Part shown: positions 1 to 7,800 of the stretch, in pieces
Numbering within the stretch: position 1 is the stretch's first letter
How the letters are laid out: every line of letters begins with the position of its first letter
From: Acidimicrobiaceae bacterium
Lineage (GTDB): Bacteria > Actinomycetota > Acidimicrobiia > Acidimicrobiales > RAAP-2
Reading direction: 5' to 3'
DNA length: 64,000 bases
Assembly (NCBI GenBank): GCA_003155135.1
Contig: PMFN01000004.1
Location: 1 to 64,000 of the forward strand
Notes under the pieces: generated by a model
Databases searched by the model: none
What the model was told of the DNA's origin: nothing
What the model saw: only the letters and a program-made list of their open reading frames with translations
Translations under genes and position numbers: made by a program

Positions 1-25
1 CCCCGCCAGAATCCGAAGACCCTGA

Positions 26-126
26 TTGTTGGCTATCTTGCCTGCGCAAGTAATCTCATAAGCCTCTGACCTGGGCTTATTTGGCGCGCTCGGCAGGATT
101 CGAACCTGCAACCTTCTGATCCGTAG
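26..126. repeat. Left att-like direct repeat (tRNA-Arg 3' fragment plus trailer)
   Basis: This segment aligns without gaps to 5481-5581. Positions 84-126 (43 bp) are identical to 5539-5581 and reproduce the 3' part of tRNA-Arg from the anticodon stem to the acceptor end. Positions 26-83 match 5481-5538 with 13 differences. The left copy runs into non-tRNA sequence after 126, so it cannot encode a tRNA. This is the classic footprint of tyrosine-recombinase integration at a tRNA 3' end. The diverged flank implies that the two junction arms come from related but different elements. Confidence 0.85.
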
Positions 127-474
127 CGCGCCCCGGCATCGTTTTACCGGGTCCCACTAAGTCCCAAATTGGCTCAAAGATCAGGTCAGATGGGGTGTGA
201 TTTTTGGACCGCGAAATCGCCTAGGACTCGATGCTACGCCCTGGGACCCAATTGTTGGCTTTTTTGTTGGCTATTTTCGTTCCTTGCAGGCGGTCGAATC
301 AAAAGGTTTTCACCACTGTTGCACCCCTTGAAAGACCAAGTCAGAAGGTTTGATCAGAAGGTCTCGAGGGGCCTCCAGGCCGATCGCCTCCCCTCCGTTT
401 AATTCGTATCTTGCGTTTTGATCGTTTTGGATTTAAGCTGGTCTCAACGGTGACCTACGGAGACAGGAGGCATC
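127..474. other. Left end of islet, noncoding, with arm-type GTTGGC motifs
   Basis: No convincing protein gene is present; the only long frame (169-402, TTG start) has no recognisable motif and atypical composition. The stretch is less GC-rich than its surroundings. It holds two GTTGGC motifs 12 bp apart (254, 266) in a T-rich context, and the promoter and leader of the gene at 475. It is probably the element-side attachment arm. Confidence 0.5.
411..439 (+). promoter_or_regulatory. Sigma-70-like promoter of the antitoxin/toxin pair
   Basis: A TTGCGT box (411-416) is followed by a 17-bp spacer and TAAGCT (434-439). This predicts a start near 446 and a leader of about 29 nt that includes the strong AGGAGG Shine-Dalgarno just before the ATG at 475. 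No experimental support; spacing and box quality are the evidence. Confidence 0.5.
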
Positions 475-993
475 ATGGCGTCACTACGAGCAGAGGCTTT
501 CGATGATGTTGTCATGCCTCCAGACGACTTAGGGCAGCTCATAAACCTCGACAGGATGCTTCATGGAACGAGTTCGGCGACGTTGCGAGGAGCCGGCGGT
601 GAAGAGATGTTGCTTCCCTCTGAGGTCTACGAGGTACTCCTCGAGGTTGTGACGGCGATGAGCAAGGGCCAGGCGATCTCGGTCGTCCCGAAGAGCCAGC
701 GACTCACGACCAGAGAGGCTGCAGACTTTCTCGGCATCAGTAGGCCGACACTCGTGAAGCTTCTCGAAGGCGGAGAAATTCCCTTTGAACAGCCATCACG
801 TCATCGTCGGGTCCTTTTGAGCGATGTGGTCGCGTTCAAACAGCGGCGGCGGCATGCCCGCAGAGCGACCCTTGCCGAGATGACTCGCAGTGCAGCCGAA
901 CAAGGTCTCTACGATTCGAGCGAGTCTCCCGACGAAGTCGCCGCCGCACTGAAGAAGGCACGCTCGGAGGCCGCACGGTCGGCTGACAAGTAG
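475..993 (+). CDS. Excisionase-type helix-turn-helix protein, probable antitoxin of PIN pair
   Basis: The 172-residue protein carries one recognisable domain, an excisionase/MerR-type winged helix at about residues 80-125 (TTREAADFLGISRPTLVKLL, then a basic wing and VVAFKQRRR). The N-terminal 75 residues have no motif I recognise. The C-terminus is charged and probably helical, as expected for a toxin-binding tail. The ATG at 475 is preceded by AGGAGG. The PIN-domain gene begins 2 nt after its stop, the usual antitoxin-first order of type II toxin-antitoxin operons, where such HTH proteins neutralise the toxin and repress the operon. It is not an integrase partner in the usual sense, because no integrase accompanies it. 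The antitoxin role is inferred from gene order. Confidence 0.7.
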   Translation: MASLRAEAFDDVVMPPDDLGQLINLDRMLHGTSSATLRGAGGEEMLLPSEVYEVLLEVVTAMSKGQAISVVPKSQRLTTREAADFLGISRPTLVKLLEGGEIPFEQPSRHRRVLLSDVVAFKQRRRHARRATLAEMTRSAAEQGLYDSSESPDEVAAALKKARSEAARSADK

Positions 994-995
994 CG

Positions 996-1556
996 ATGCA
1001 AAGTTTTACGGTGGTCTTGGACGCCTGCGTCCTTGTGCCTGTCACGGCGGCGGATACATTGCTTCGCCTGGCTGAGCGGGAAATGTATCGACCAGTCTGG
1101 TCCGCGAGAATTATCACTGAGGCGAAGCGGACGGTCGAGAGGCTCCATCCCGAGCTCTCTGCAGGACAGATCGACCACCGCTTCCGCTCTATGTCCGAAG
1201 CATTCGAAGACGCATCAGTCTCGGGGTGGGAGAGGCTCGAGGGCTCGATCGTTCTGCCCGATGAGAACGACAGACACGTCGTAGCATGTGCGCTCGTCGC
1301 CGGTGCGGACGCGATCGTCACGAACAACATTCGAGACTTCCCCGCTGAGACTCTGGCACCGCTCAACATCGAGGTAATCAGGACGGACGATTTCTTGCTC
1401 GACCTCTTCGATCTCGGTCCCGAAGAGTTTGCTGCGGTGATTCGCGAGCAGGCCAGCGACGCGATGCATCCTCCCCTTTCAACCCATGAGGTCCTCGACA
1501 ACCTGGACGCAGCAGGGGCACCTGAGACCGCTGCTGAGCTTCGCCCCATTCTCTAG
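996..1556 (+). CDS. PIN-domain protein, probable toxin ribonuclease
   Basis: The 186-residue protein starts with a PIN fold (FTVVLDACVLVP, first acidic residue D9) and contains the conserved PDENDRHVVACALVAGAD segment (about 88-105) and TNNIRDFP (about 109-116), which supply the remaining metal-binding acidic residues of PIN nucleases. The C-terminal 50 residues are an extra helical region. PIN toxins cleave RNA with Mg2+ or Mn2+ when freed from their antitoxin. The ATG lies 2 nt after the stop of the HTH gene, so the two are co-translated. It sits inside the tRNA-Arg islet and could stabilise it. The specific RNA target cannot be deduced. Confidence 0.75.
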   Translation: MQSFTVVLDACVLVPVTAADTLLRLAEREMYRPVWSARIITEAKRTVERLHPELSAGQIDHRFRSMSEAFEDASVSGWERLEGSIVLPDENDRHVVACALVAGADAIVTNNIRDFPAETLAPLNIEVIRTDDFLLDLFDLGPEEFAAVIREQASDAMHPPLSTHEVLDNLDAAGAPETAAELRPIL

Positions 1557-1709
1557 CGAAGCCGTTCCCAATGTGGTGGGGTCGGCTAATGAAAGTGCCT
1601 CTCTGTCGTTACTAGGAGCGATCACCGCATTGGGGCTCCGACGTGGGCGGACGCACGAGGGACCTCAGCCCCCGGAACAACGTCTTCCGGCTCCTCTGGA
1701 GACAATCTA

Positions 1710-1739
1710 TTGACTACACGTATACTCGCAGAGTATTCT
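1710..1739 (+). promoter_or_regulatory. Leaderless promoter with palindromic PadR operator
   Basis: TTGACT (1710-1715), an 18-bp spacer and TATTCT (1734-1739) form a good promoter. A perfect inverted repeat ATACTC-GCA-GAGTAT (1722-1736) occupies the spacer and overlaps the -10 box. The ATG of the PadR gene lies 7 nt after the -10 box, so the transcript probably begins at or next to the start codon. The palindrome position is ideal for autorepression by the encoded PadR protein. Confidence 0.65.
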
Positions 1740-1746
1740 CTCAGGT

Positions 1747-2271
1747 ATGAGCGTACCTATGGCCCTCCTCGGGCTCCTCGATCGCGACCCAAGCCACGGC
1801 TACGACCTGAAGCGCGACTACGACACGTACTTCGGGCGTGGGCGGCCGCTACCGTTCGGCCAGGCGTACGCCACCCTCGCCCGTCTCACCAGGGATGGAA
1901 AGGCAATGGTCGGCGAAGCTGAGCCCGGCGCCGGTCCTGATCGCAAGCGCTACACGATCACCGAAACCGGAAAGAGCGAGGTTGAATCTTGGCTCGCCGA
2001 GCCGATCCCGGCCGAGCCGCACCTCCAGACCGACCTCTTCGTGAAGGTTGTGCTCTCCCTCATGCTCGGTCGTCCCGCCGAGGATTACCTCGACACCCAA
2101 CGCGCCACCCACCTGGCTCGCATGCGAGAGCTCACCGAGCTGAAACAAAAGGGCGGTGTCGTTGACGCCCTCCTTGCCGACCACGGGCTCTTCCACCTAG
2201 AAGCTGACCTGCGCTGGATCGACCTCACCGCCGCCCGTCTCGCGGCGCTGGCGGAGGAGGTGGCGGCATGA
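1747..2271 (+). CDS. PadR-family transcriptional regulator
   Basis: The 174-residue protein has the PadR winged-helix N-terminus (MALLGLLDRDPSHGYDLKRD, then FGQAYATLARLTRDG and the wing RKRYTITETGK) and a C-terminal helical dimerisation domain (Vir_act_alpha type, about residues 90-174). PadR proteins usually repress a neighbouring efflux pump and are released by toxic ligands. The gene overlaps the ATPase gene by 4 nt (ATGA), so regulator and transporter form one operon. The ATG was chosen because it fits the -10 box 7 nt upstream; no Shine-Dalgarno is present. Autoregulation through the palindrome at 1722-1736 is likely. Confidence 0.85.
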   Translation: MSVPMALLGLLDRDPSHGYDLKRDYDTYFGRGRPLPFGQAYATLARLTRDGKAMVGEAEPGAGPDRKRYTITETGKSEVESWLAEPIPAEPHLQTDLFVKVVLSLMLGRPAEDYLDTQRATHLARMRELTELKQKGGVVDALLADHGLFHLEADLRWIDLTAARLAALAEEVAA

Positions 2272-2987
2272 ACCCGGCCAATGGGACCACCACGATCGTC
2301 GCCGGAGCGACAATCCTCCAAGCTCACGACCTCGTGCTCTCCTTCGGCGAAACCCCAGCCCTTCGCGGAGCGAACCTCTCGGTGGAACGGGGCGAAATCG
2401 TTGCCGTCATGGGGCCGAGTGGATCAGGTAAGTCGACACTGCTGCATTGCCTGGCCGGGATCCTCGTTCCGGACGCCGGTGAGGTCCAATTCGATGGTCA
2501 ACGACTGGATACCCTGCGAGAAGGGGAGCGCTCGAGACTGCGACGTGATCGCTTCGGCTTCGTGTTCCAGTTCGGCCAGCTGGTCCCAGAGCTCACGGCC
2601 GAGGAGAACGTTGCTCTGCCTTTGCTGCTTGGTGGCATGCACCGTGGAGAGGCCCTCCGTGAAGCGCGCAGCTGGTTCGAACGGCTCGACCTCGTGGGTT
2701 TGGAACGCCAGCGCGCTGGCGAGATGTCCGGTGGCCAGTCCCAACGGGTGGCTTTAGCTCGTGGGCTCGTCGCCGATCCTGACGTGCTCTTCGCTGACGA
2801 ACCGACAGGGTCACTCGACTCGCTGAGCGGGGAGCTGGTCATGGACCTGTTGACCCGTGCCGCTCGTGAGCAGGGATCGACGGTGATCCTCGTTACCCAC
2901 GAACCCCGTGTCGCCGCCTACGCCGACCGGGAGATCGTCGTGCGTGACGGAAGGGTGGCCACTTCCGCTGCGGCAATGGCTCGATGA
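2268..2987 (+). CDS. ABC transporter ATP-binding protein (MacB/LolD type)
   Basis: The 239-residue ATPase shows Walker A GPSGSGKS (49-56), a Q-loop near QFGQLVPELTAEENV, signature MSGGQSQR (about 153), Walker B with DEPTGSLD, and the H-loop THE. The DEPTGSLDS form and the partner permease place it in the MacB/LolCDE-like family, which powers FtsX-type permeases that extrude or release substrates (antibiotics, peptides, lipids) rather than pumping across the membrane. The start overlaps the padR stop and the stop overlaps the permease start, so translation is coupled. Substrate unknown; regulator type suggests a toxic compound. Confidence 0.9.
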   Translation: MNPANGTTTIVAGATILQAHDLVLSFGETPALRGANLSVERGEIVAVMGPSGSGKSTLLHCLAGILVPDAGEVQFDGQRLDTLREGERSRLRRDRFGFVFQFGQLVPELTAEENVALPLLLGGMHRGEALREARSWFERLDLVGLERQRAGEMSGGQSQRVALARGLVADPDVLFADEPTGSLDSLSGELVMDLLTRAAREQGSTVILVTHEPRVAAYADREIVVRDGRVATSAAAMAR

Positions 2988-5221
2988 TCCGGCTCGGCCT
3001 GCGCTTGACCCTTGCCAGTGGACGTGAAGCGGCTCTTCGAGTCCTTATCACGGCAGCAGCCGTGGCCCTGGGCGTTGGCCTGCTGCTGGCCTGTTTCGCT
3101 GGAGTGAACGGGCTTCACGCCCAGACCGATCGTGGTGCGTGGCTCGACAGCGCAGCACAAGAATCAGGATCAACCTCGATAGCTAATCAGCTGTGGTGGG
3201 TGTCAGGCACTGATCAGTTCGCCGGCCAGGAGATCGACCAGGTCGACCTTGCCGCCACCGGACCGAGCGCTCCAGTCCCTCCAGGGATTGCGCACCTTCC
3301 GGGACCGGATGAGTACTACGCTTCACCTGCCCTGACGACGCTCCTTCGGTCCGAGCCGGCGGATGAGTTGCGTGACCGCTATCCCGGCCGCCAGGTTGGG
3401 ACCATAGGCGCCGCCGCCCTGCCGTCTCCCAACTCGCTGATCATCATCATCGGCCACACGGCACACCAACTCTCCCAGGTACCCGGCGCGGACAAGATCG
3501 CAGCCATCCAACGCACGCCAGCTGACTGCTACGCCTGCCAGAACGTCACAGGGAGTGGACTAGTTCTACAATTCATTCTGGCGGCAGTAGCCGTTGCACT
3601 CTTGCTGCCGGTTCTGATCTTGATCGCCACCGCCAGCCGGCTTTCGGCCGCACGGCGCGAGGAGCGCTTTGCCGCGATGCGCCTTGTCGGCGCCACGCCA
3701 CGTCAGGTCTCTGTGGTCTCGGCCGTAGAGGCCGTGGTGGCGGCGGTAGCGGGTGTCGTCATCGGCTTCGGGCTCTTCTTCGTCTTCCGGCCACTCCTGT
3801 ACCGCGTGCCGTTCACCGGGGCCCCTCTTGCTCAAGGTGACCTCTCGCTCCATTGGATCAACGTTCTTCTGGTGGTGATCGGCGTTCCGTTGGCCGCAGT
3901 CGTTTCGGCCCGCCTCGCACTTCGCCGGGTCCAGGGGTCACCGCTCGATGTGAAACGGCGAGCGTCGGCCCACCCGCCGAGAATCGTGCGGATCATCCCA
4001 CTGCTCGCCGGCATCGCCCTGCTCGCGTACTTCGACTCGGCCGGCAAACCGGGTGCCATCGGCGGCCAGCTCCTCGAGCTGCTCGTGGGCTTCGTGCTTC
4101 TCGTGGTGGGACTGGTTCTCGCCGGACCGTGGTTCACCACCACCGGTTCTCGGCTCATGACGAAGCGGGCCAATCATCCCGCCACCCTCATCGCCGGCCG
4201 TCGACTCCTGGACAATCCCAAGGCCGCCTTTCGGTTCATCAGCGGCCTCGTGATCGCACTCTTCGTGGCCAGCGCGCTGATCGGGGCGCTCAGTTCCATC
4301 AAAGCCTTCGCCGGCAGCCCTGGCGAAGGGACGGCGGCGAACTCCACGCTCGCCGACCCGTTCTGCAGTTTCTCCACCACGGACTGCCCGGCTGCCGACC
4401 AAGTGTCTTCCGTGGCGCCCGAGGTGACAGCCGGACTCCGCTCGACGCCTGGCGTGCGAGCCGTGACTGTGGTCCACCAGAGCTCGTCCCAAGCTGGTAA
4501 CGGCAGATCATTCGGGTTCGTTTCGTGCTCCCAGCTCGCGAGAACGCCTGCCCTCGGGAAATGCGCTCCGGGTGCGACGGTGGCAAGTGTCGGCTACTTC
4601 CTATCCCATGTCCTTGGGCACAGCTCACACGCGTCGGCGACGGTGTGGCCTTCCGCCCATTTGTCAGCGGCGACCCTGGCGAGCCTTCCCGTCGATGCCA
4701 TCGTCGTAGCCACGGACGGAACGACTGGCTCGCTCGAACGGGTGCGAACCACACTCGAACGGGACTTTCCTTTTCAGGGGACGCCGGTGGCGATCGATGC
4801 GCTCGATCCGTCGACCGCTCGACTCCTTGCCATGATCCAAGACATGACCGACGTGATCATCGTGGCGAGCCTTATCATCGCCGCCTGCAGTCTGGCCGTG
4901 AACATCGCCGCCGGTTTGGGCGAGCGGAAGCGCCCGTTCAGCTTGCTCAGGCTCACCGGCGTTCCCGTCGGCGTTCTTCGTCGGATCATCACACTCGAGA
5001 GTGCGCTGCCGCTTCTCATCGTCGCTGCCGTGTCGATTGTGGTCGGCCTGGTAGCAGCGGCCCTCTACCTCCACTCACAAGTCGGCATTGCCTTTCGGAT
5101 TCCCGGGATCGCCTACTGGGCAACTGTCCTCGGTGGGCTCGGTGCATCGCTCGCGATCATTGCCTCCACGTTCCCGCTTCTCAACCGGATGACAGGACCC
5201 GAAGTCGCCCGTAACGACTGA
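2984..5221 (+). CDS. FtsX-like ABC permease
   Basis: The 745-residue membrane protein begins with a TM helix (about residues 15-40), then an external domain of about 160 residues. A block of FtsX-type helices follows (about 195-330), then further TM segments (about 335-385 and 415-440), a second external domain, and a C-terminal FtsX block (about 620-740). This duplicated FtsX layout is typical of large actinobacterial permeases paired with MacB-type ATPases. The external domains contain paired Cys residues (DCYACQ; FCSFSTTDC) that could form disulphides. It is the last gene of the PadR-ABC operon in the islet. Confidence 0.85.
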   Translation: MIRLGLRLTLASGREAALRVLITAAAVALGVGLLLACFAGVNGLHAQTDRGAWLDSAAQESGSTSIANQLWWVSGTDQFAGQEIDQVDLAATGPSAPVPPGIAHLPGPDEYYASPALTTLLRSEPADELRDRYPGRQVGTIGAAALPSPNSLIIIIGHTAHQLSQVPGADKIAAIQRTPADCYACQNVTGSGLVLQFILAAVAVALLLPVLILIATASRLSAARREERFAAMRLVGATPRQVSVVSAVEAVVAAVAGVVIGFGLFFVFRPLLYRVPFTGAPLAQGDLSLHWINVLLVVIGVPLAAVVSARLALRRVQGSPLDVKRRASAHPPRIVRIIPLLAGIALLAYFDSAGKPGAIGGQLLELLVGFVLLVVGLVLAGPWFTTTGSRLMTKRANHPATLIAGRRLLDNPKAAFRFISGLVIALFVASALIGALSSIKAFAGSPGEGTAANSTLADPFCSFSTTDCPAADQVSSVAPEVTAGLRSTPGVRAVTVVHQSSSQAGNGRSFGFVSCSQLARTPALGKCAPGATVASVGYFLSHVLGHSSHASATVWPSAHLSAATLASLPVDAIVVATDGTTGSLERVRTTLERDFPFQGTPVAIDALDPSTARLLAMIQDMTDVIIVASLIIAACSLAVNIAAGLGERKRPFSLLRLTGVPVGVLRRIITLESALPLLIVAAVSIVVGLVAAALYLHSQVGIAFRIPGIAYWATVLGGLGASLAIIASTFPLLNRMTGPEVARND

Positions 5222-5480
5222 TCGAACGCAGGCCGCCAGCGCCCAGAGAGGGTCTGGCGTACTTCGGCTCGCCATGAGTAGCGGTTGGCCATCCGCTGTC
5301 CATTCAGTCCGGCGAGGGAGGTTGGGGTGCGAGCGCAGTCTGACCAGCAATCAGAAGGACGATGTCGCACCAAGCCTCAGCGAGTCCCAGATGATCCAGC
5401 GGCGTCGCAGTCAACTGTTGGCCTTTCGTTGGCTCATTTTTTAGGCCGCAACCAGGACTTTCATGTGAGTGCCACTGGGG
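5222..5480. other. Right end of islet, noncoding
   Basis: I see no gene here. GTTGGC motifs at 5417 and 5428, 11 bp apart and followed by a T-rich run, mirror the pair at 254 and 266 near the left end. They may be arm-type recombinase sites. A simple terminator for the permease transcript was not found. Confidence 0.45.
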
Positions 5481-5581
5481 TTGTTGGCTACATTGCTGGC
5501 GCAACTATCAGCACAAGCCTCTGACCTGGACTTATCTTGCGCGCTCGGCAGGATTCGAACCTGCAACCTTCTGATCCGTAG
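5481..5581. repeat. Right att-like direct repeat, overlapping intact tRNA-Arg
   Basis: Matches 26-126 without gaps; positions 5539-5581 are identical to 84-126. This copy is continuous with the 5' half of tRNA-Arg and so is the junction that keeps a functional tRNA. Confidence 0.85.
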
Positions 5582-5613
5582 TCAGATGCTCTAATCCGTT
5601 GAGCTACGAGCGC
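5540..5613 (-). tRNA. tRNA-Arg (anticodon ACG)
   Basis: On the minus strand the sequence folds into a standard cloverleaf: acceptor GCGCTCG/CGAGCGC, D arm GCTC/GAGC, anticodon stem CTGAC/GATCAG region with loop CTACGGA (anticodon ACG), and T loop TTCGAAT. The discriminator base is G and CCA is not encoded. A TAGAGT box at 5665-5670 (minus) could be its -10 element. The 3' half is the integration target of the islet. Confidence 0.93.
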
Positions 5614-5772
5614 TGGCTGACCGCACAAGACCCGCAGATCCGGTCCTCGCAACGGCAGTCCGTAACTCTATCCGACCGCCGGGACGCCCTTCCCACGGGC
5701 AGGATGAGCGCCCCCGCTCCGGCGCTTCTTCTTGAACGGCACGTAGGCGTTCGCCGCTTCGGCGCCGCTGGG

Positions 5773-7083
5773 TCAGCCCGCGGGCACCCACACCCGTCCC
5801 GAGGTGCTGGCCTCGCCGTGCCCGATCGCCTGCTGGGCACCCTGGTAGAGCAGTCCGAGCGTCTGGTCCACCGAACCGGCGTCGAGCGCAGGCGTCCACG
5901 CCACATAGTTGAACAGCTGCCACGACCAGAAGGCCGACGTGAAGGACACGTCAGCCTTCATCGACCATTGCCGGGTGATGGTGAGGAAGCGCTGGTCGAG
6001 CGGCTCGAAGAACGAGTACGCGTCCAGCTTGGACTCGGTGCTCGACTGGGTGACATTGGCGCCGAGCGTCGTCGTTCCCTTGTACAGCCAGACCTCGTCG
6101 GCGACGATCGGCTTGTGGACCTGGTTGGCGAGCTCGGCGGTCGCCACGATGGTGGCGCTGATCTGTGGGCTCAGCGGATAGATGTGCTCGACGAGCACGT
6201 TGACGCCGGTCCGGGCGATCGCTTCGTCATAGGAGATCGGGAACCACGAGGCGGCGCCTGCACCGATCTCGGTTGACCTGTGCGCCCCGATCCCCGCCAG
6301 CGTGTCGTTGATGAACTCGACGACGCCGGCCTGGGTCTCGAGGGCGGGGATCTTGGTGAGGTTGGCCTCGGTATTCGGCTCGGAGAGGATGTCGAGAAAG
6401 TCGGGGTGGACCCGCGCTATCACGATCTTCGCCTGCTCGGCGCTGAGCTGTGCCCACCCTGCGACGGTGCTCGGGTAGTTGTAGGAGCACGTCGAGAATG
6501 CGGTGCCGCAGAACAGCCCCCCGAGTTCCACGTCGATCGTGAAGCCCCGCTCGCGCGCCTGGCGGGCGACCGCCGCATAGAAGTCGGCATAGTTCGCGGC
6601 CCTGGGCGTGTACTGCGAGAGCAGCAGCGGGAGCTTGATGCCGATGGTGACCCCGGTCACCCCGAGACGTTGGAAGGCGTCGAGCTCACCCTCCACCCTG
6701 GTGAGCGCACCTGGCGCCAGGAGCTTTGCCTGTTGGTTGCCGTTGGCGTCGAGCAGCTCGGCCGCCGGGTGGAAGCTCGGAGCCGACGGGCCTGTGGCGC
6801 GGTAGTCGGGCATGGCGGCGACGGCTGCCTGATAGCTGTCGAGGCCGGCGCTCAGCTGCACGTAGAGCGCTGCGTACTGCGCCGGGACGGGGCCCGGCGG
6901 TGTTGCAGCGACCGAGAGTGCGGGAGCCGTGGTGGACCTCCTGCTCGGCACTGAGGTCGACGGCGCGCCCGACGACGAGGTGCACGCAGCAGCCACGAGC
7001 GCGACGGCGACCACTGCGGCCCCGACGGCCAGCGCGGCTGGAGTTGGCATCTTTCCCACGCGCCCTCCTCTGGGTGTCGCCAT
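5773..7083 (-). CDS. Secreted lipoprotein, glycoside-hydrolase-like
   Basis: The 436-residue protein has a basic N-terminus, a hydrophobic stretch and a lipobox VAAAC with the modified Cys at residue 34. A Ser/Thr/Pro-rich linker follows (35-65). The rest looks like a TIM-barrel glycosidase of the clan GH-A kind: an SEPNTE segment (E235) that resembles the acid/base motif, and VADEVWLYKG (E330) where the nucleophile would sit, with HIYPLS between them. Family assignment is by eye only and no substrate can be named. The ATG at 7083 was preferred over the ATG at 7050 because it has GGGAGGG just upstream and supplies the positive n-region. It is a single-gene unit divergent from the UspA gene. 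Confidence 0.6.
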   Translation of the reverse strand: MATPRGGRVGKMPTPAALAVGAAVVAVALVAAACTSSSGAPSTSVPSRRSTTAPALSVAATPPGPVPAQYAALYVQLSAGLDSYQAAVAAMPDYRATGPSAPSFHPAAELLDANGNQQAKLLAPGALTRVEGELDAFQRLGVTGVTIGIKLPLLLSQYTPRAANYADFYAAVARQARERGFTIDVELGGLFCGTAFSTCSYNYPSTVAGWAQLSAEQAKIVIARVHPDFLDILSEPNTEANLTKIPALETQAGVVEFINDTLAGIGAHRSTEIGAGAASWFPISYDEAIARTGVNVLVEHIYPLSPQISATIVATAELANQVHKPIVADEVWLYKGTTTLGANVTQSSTESKLDAYSFFEPLDQRFLTITRQWSMKADVSFTSAFWSWQLFNYVAWTPALDAGSVDQTLGLLYQGAQQAIGHGEASTSGRVWVPAG

Positions 7084-7281
7084 GACCCTCCCGCGCACAT
7101 GTGAACACCCTGGGTTGCGTAGATGAGGGTTCTGTGAGCCCTCCGTCAGGGCGGAGCAGTGGAGCGCTCGGTACGATACGAGCAGCTGCGAACTGGGTAA
7201 GCATTGGGCGAGGCCCCCTTGCGGGGCGCCGCTCGTCGGCTCCGGACTGACCGCCGCGACAGCGGGACGAAGGGACGTGCG

Positions 7282-7749
7282 ATGACCGCACGACGCGCAT
7301 TGCTCGCCATTGACCAGTTCGCCGGGGGACGTCAAGCCGTCGCCTTTGCGGTGTCGATGGCGCCGCCGCTCGAGTGCAACGTGTATGTGCTCCATCTCAT
7401 CGAGTTCATCCGGGGCGCCCGAGCGACGCTCGAGACCCGAGGCGAGGCGGCGGCACTGGTGAACGACGCCGTGCTCGCGCTCCAGATCGCCGGGGCAGGT
7501 GCGAGCGGCGAGTACCACGGCGCCCCGACCCATCGTGTCGGCCAGGCGATCGCGCTGCGGGCCGAGACGATCGGTGCCGACGTCATCGTCCTCGGCTCCG
7601 AACGTCGGCGCGGATTCGGGCGCCTGGCCAGCCGGGGAGTGCGAGAGCAGGTGGTGCGCGCCACCTCGCTCCCGGTGCTCGTGGCGCCGGCCGCCATGCC
7701 GGTGCGCCCTGAAGGCGCCAACCGGGTGCACGCCCGCCGACCGCACTGA
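7282..7749 (+). CDS. Universal stress protein (UspA family)
   Basis: The 155-residue protein begins with the UspA strand (ARRALLAIDQFAGGRQAVAFA) and ends with the ATP-binding-type motif GSERRRGFGRL...REQVVRATSLPVLV, close to the G-2X-G-9X-G(S/T) pattern but with charged substitutions. UspA proteins bind ATP or related ligands in the cytoplasm and act in stress survival. The start at 7282 was chosen over the upstream frame because GAAGGGA precedes it and the fold begins immediately after. It is a monocistronic gene; the M20 peptidase downstream has its own promoter. Confidence 0.75.
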   Translation: MTARRALLAIDQFAGGRQAVAFAVSMAPPLECNVYVLHLIEFIRGARATLETRGEAAALVNDAVLALQIAGAGASGEYHGAPTHRVGQAIALRAETIGADVIVLGSERRRGFGRLASRGVREQVVRATSLPVLVAPAAMPVRPEGANRVHARRPH

Positions 7750-7788
7750 GCATTCCTCGCCGCACCCGGCAGACGGTGCCGCGCCTTC

Positions 7789-7800
7789 TAACCTTCGACG
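7789..7800 (+). promoter_or_regulatory. Predicted leaderless -10 box
   Basis: TAACCT (7789-7794) followed by exactly 6 nt and the ATG at 7801, with no Shine-Dalgarno. One of several identical arrangements in the window. Confidence 0.5.

Larger units (their letters stand above)
84..5581. mobile_element. Decayed or cargo-only integrative element in tRNA-Arg(ACG)
   Basis: The interval lies between two 43-bp identical tRNA-Arg 3' segments. It contains a DNA-binding/PIN pair and a PadR-ABC transporter-permease cassette. No integrase, excisionase-integrase pair or replication gene was found between the repeats, so mobility would have to come from elsewhere. GTTGGC motifs, possible arm-type recombinase sites, occur in pairs near both ends (254 and 266; 5417 and 5428) and once in each trailer arm (28 and 5483). 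The trailer arm left of position 84 resembles the one left of 5540, which suggests a second related element abuts on the left, forming a tandem array. Interval and repeats are seen directly; the integration mechanism is inferred. Confidence 0.6.

Noticed and set aside
169-402. 77-codon frame in the left end of the islet
   Set aside because: TTG start without Shine-Dalgarno, no motif, atypical composition, overlaps presumed attachment arm.
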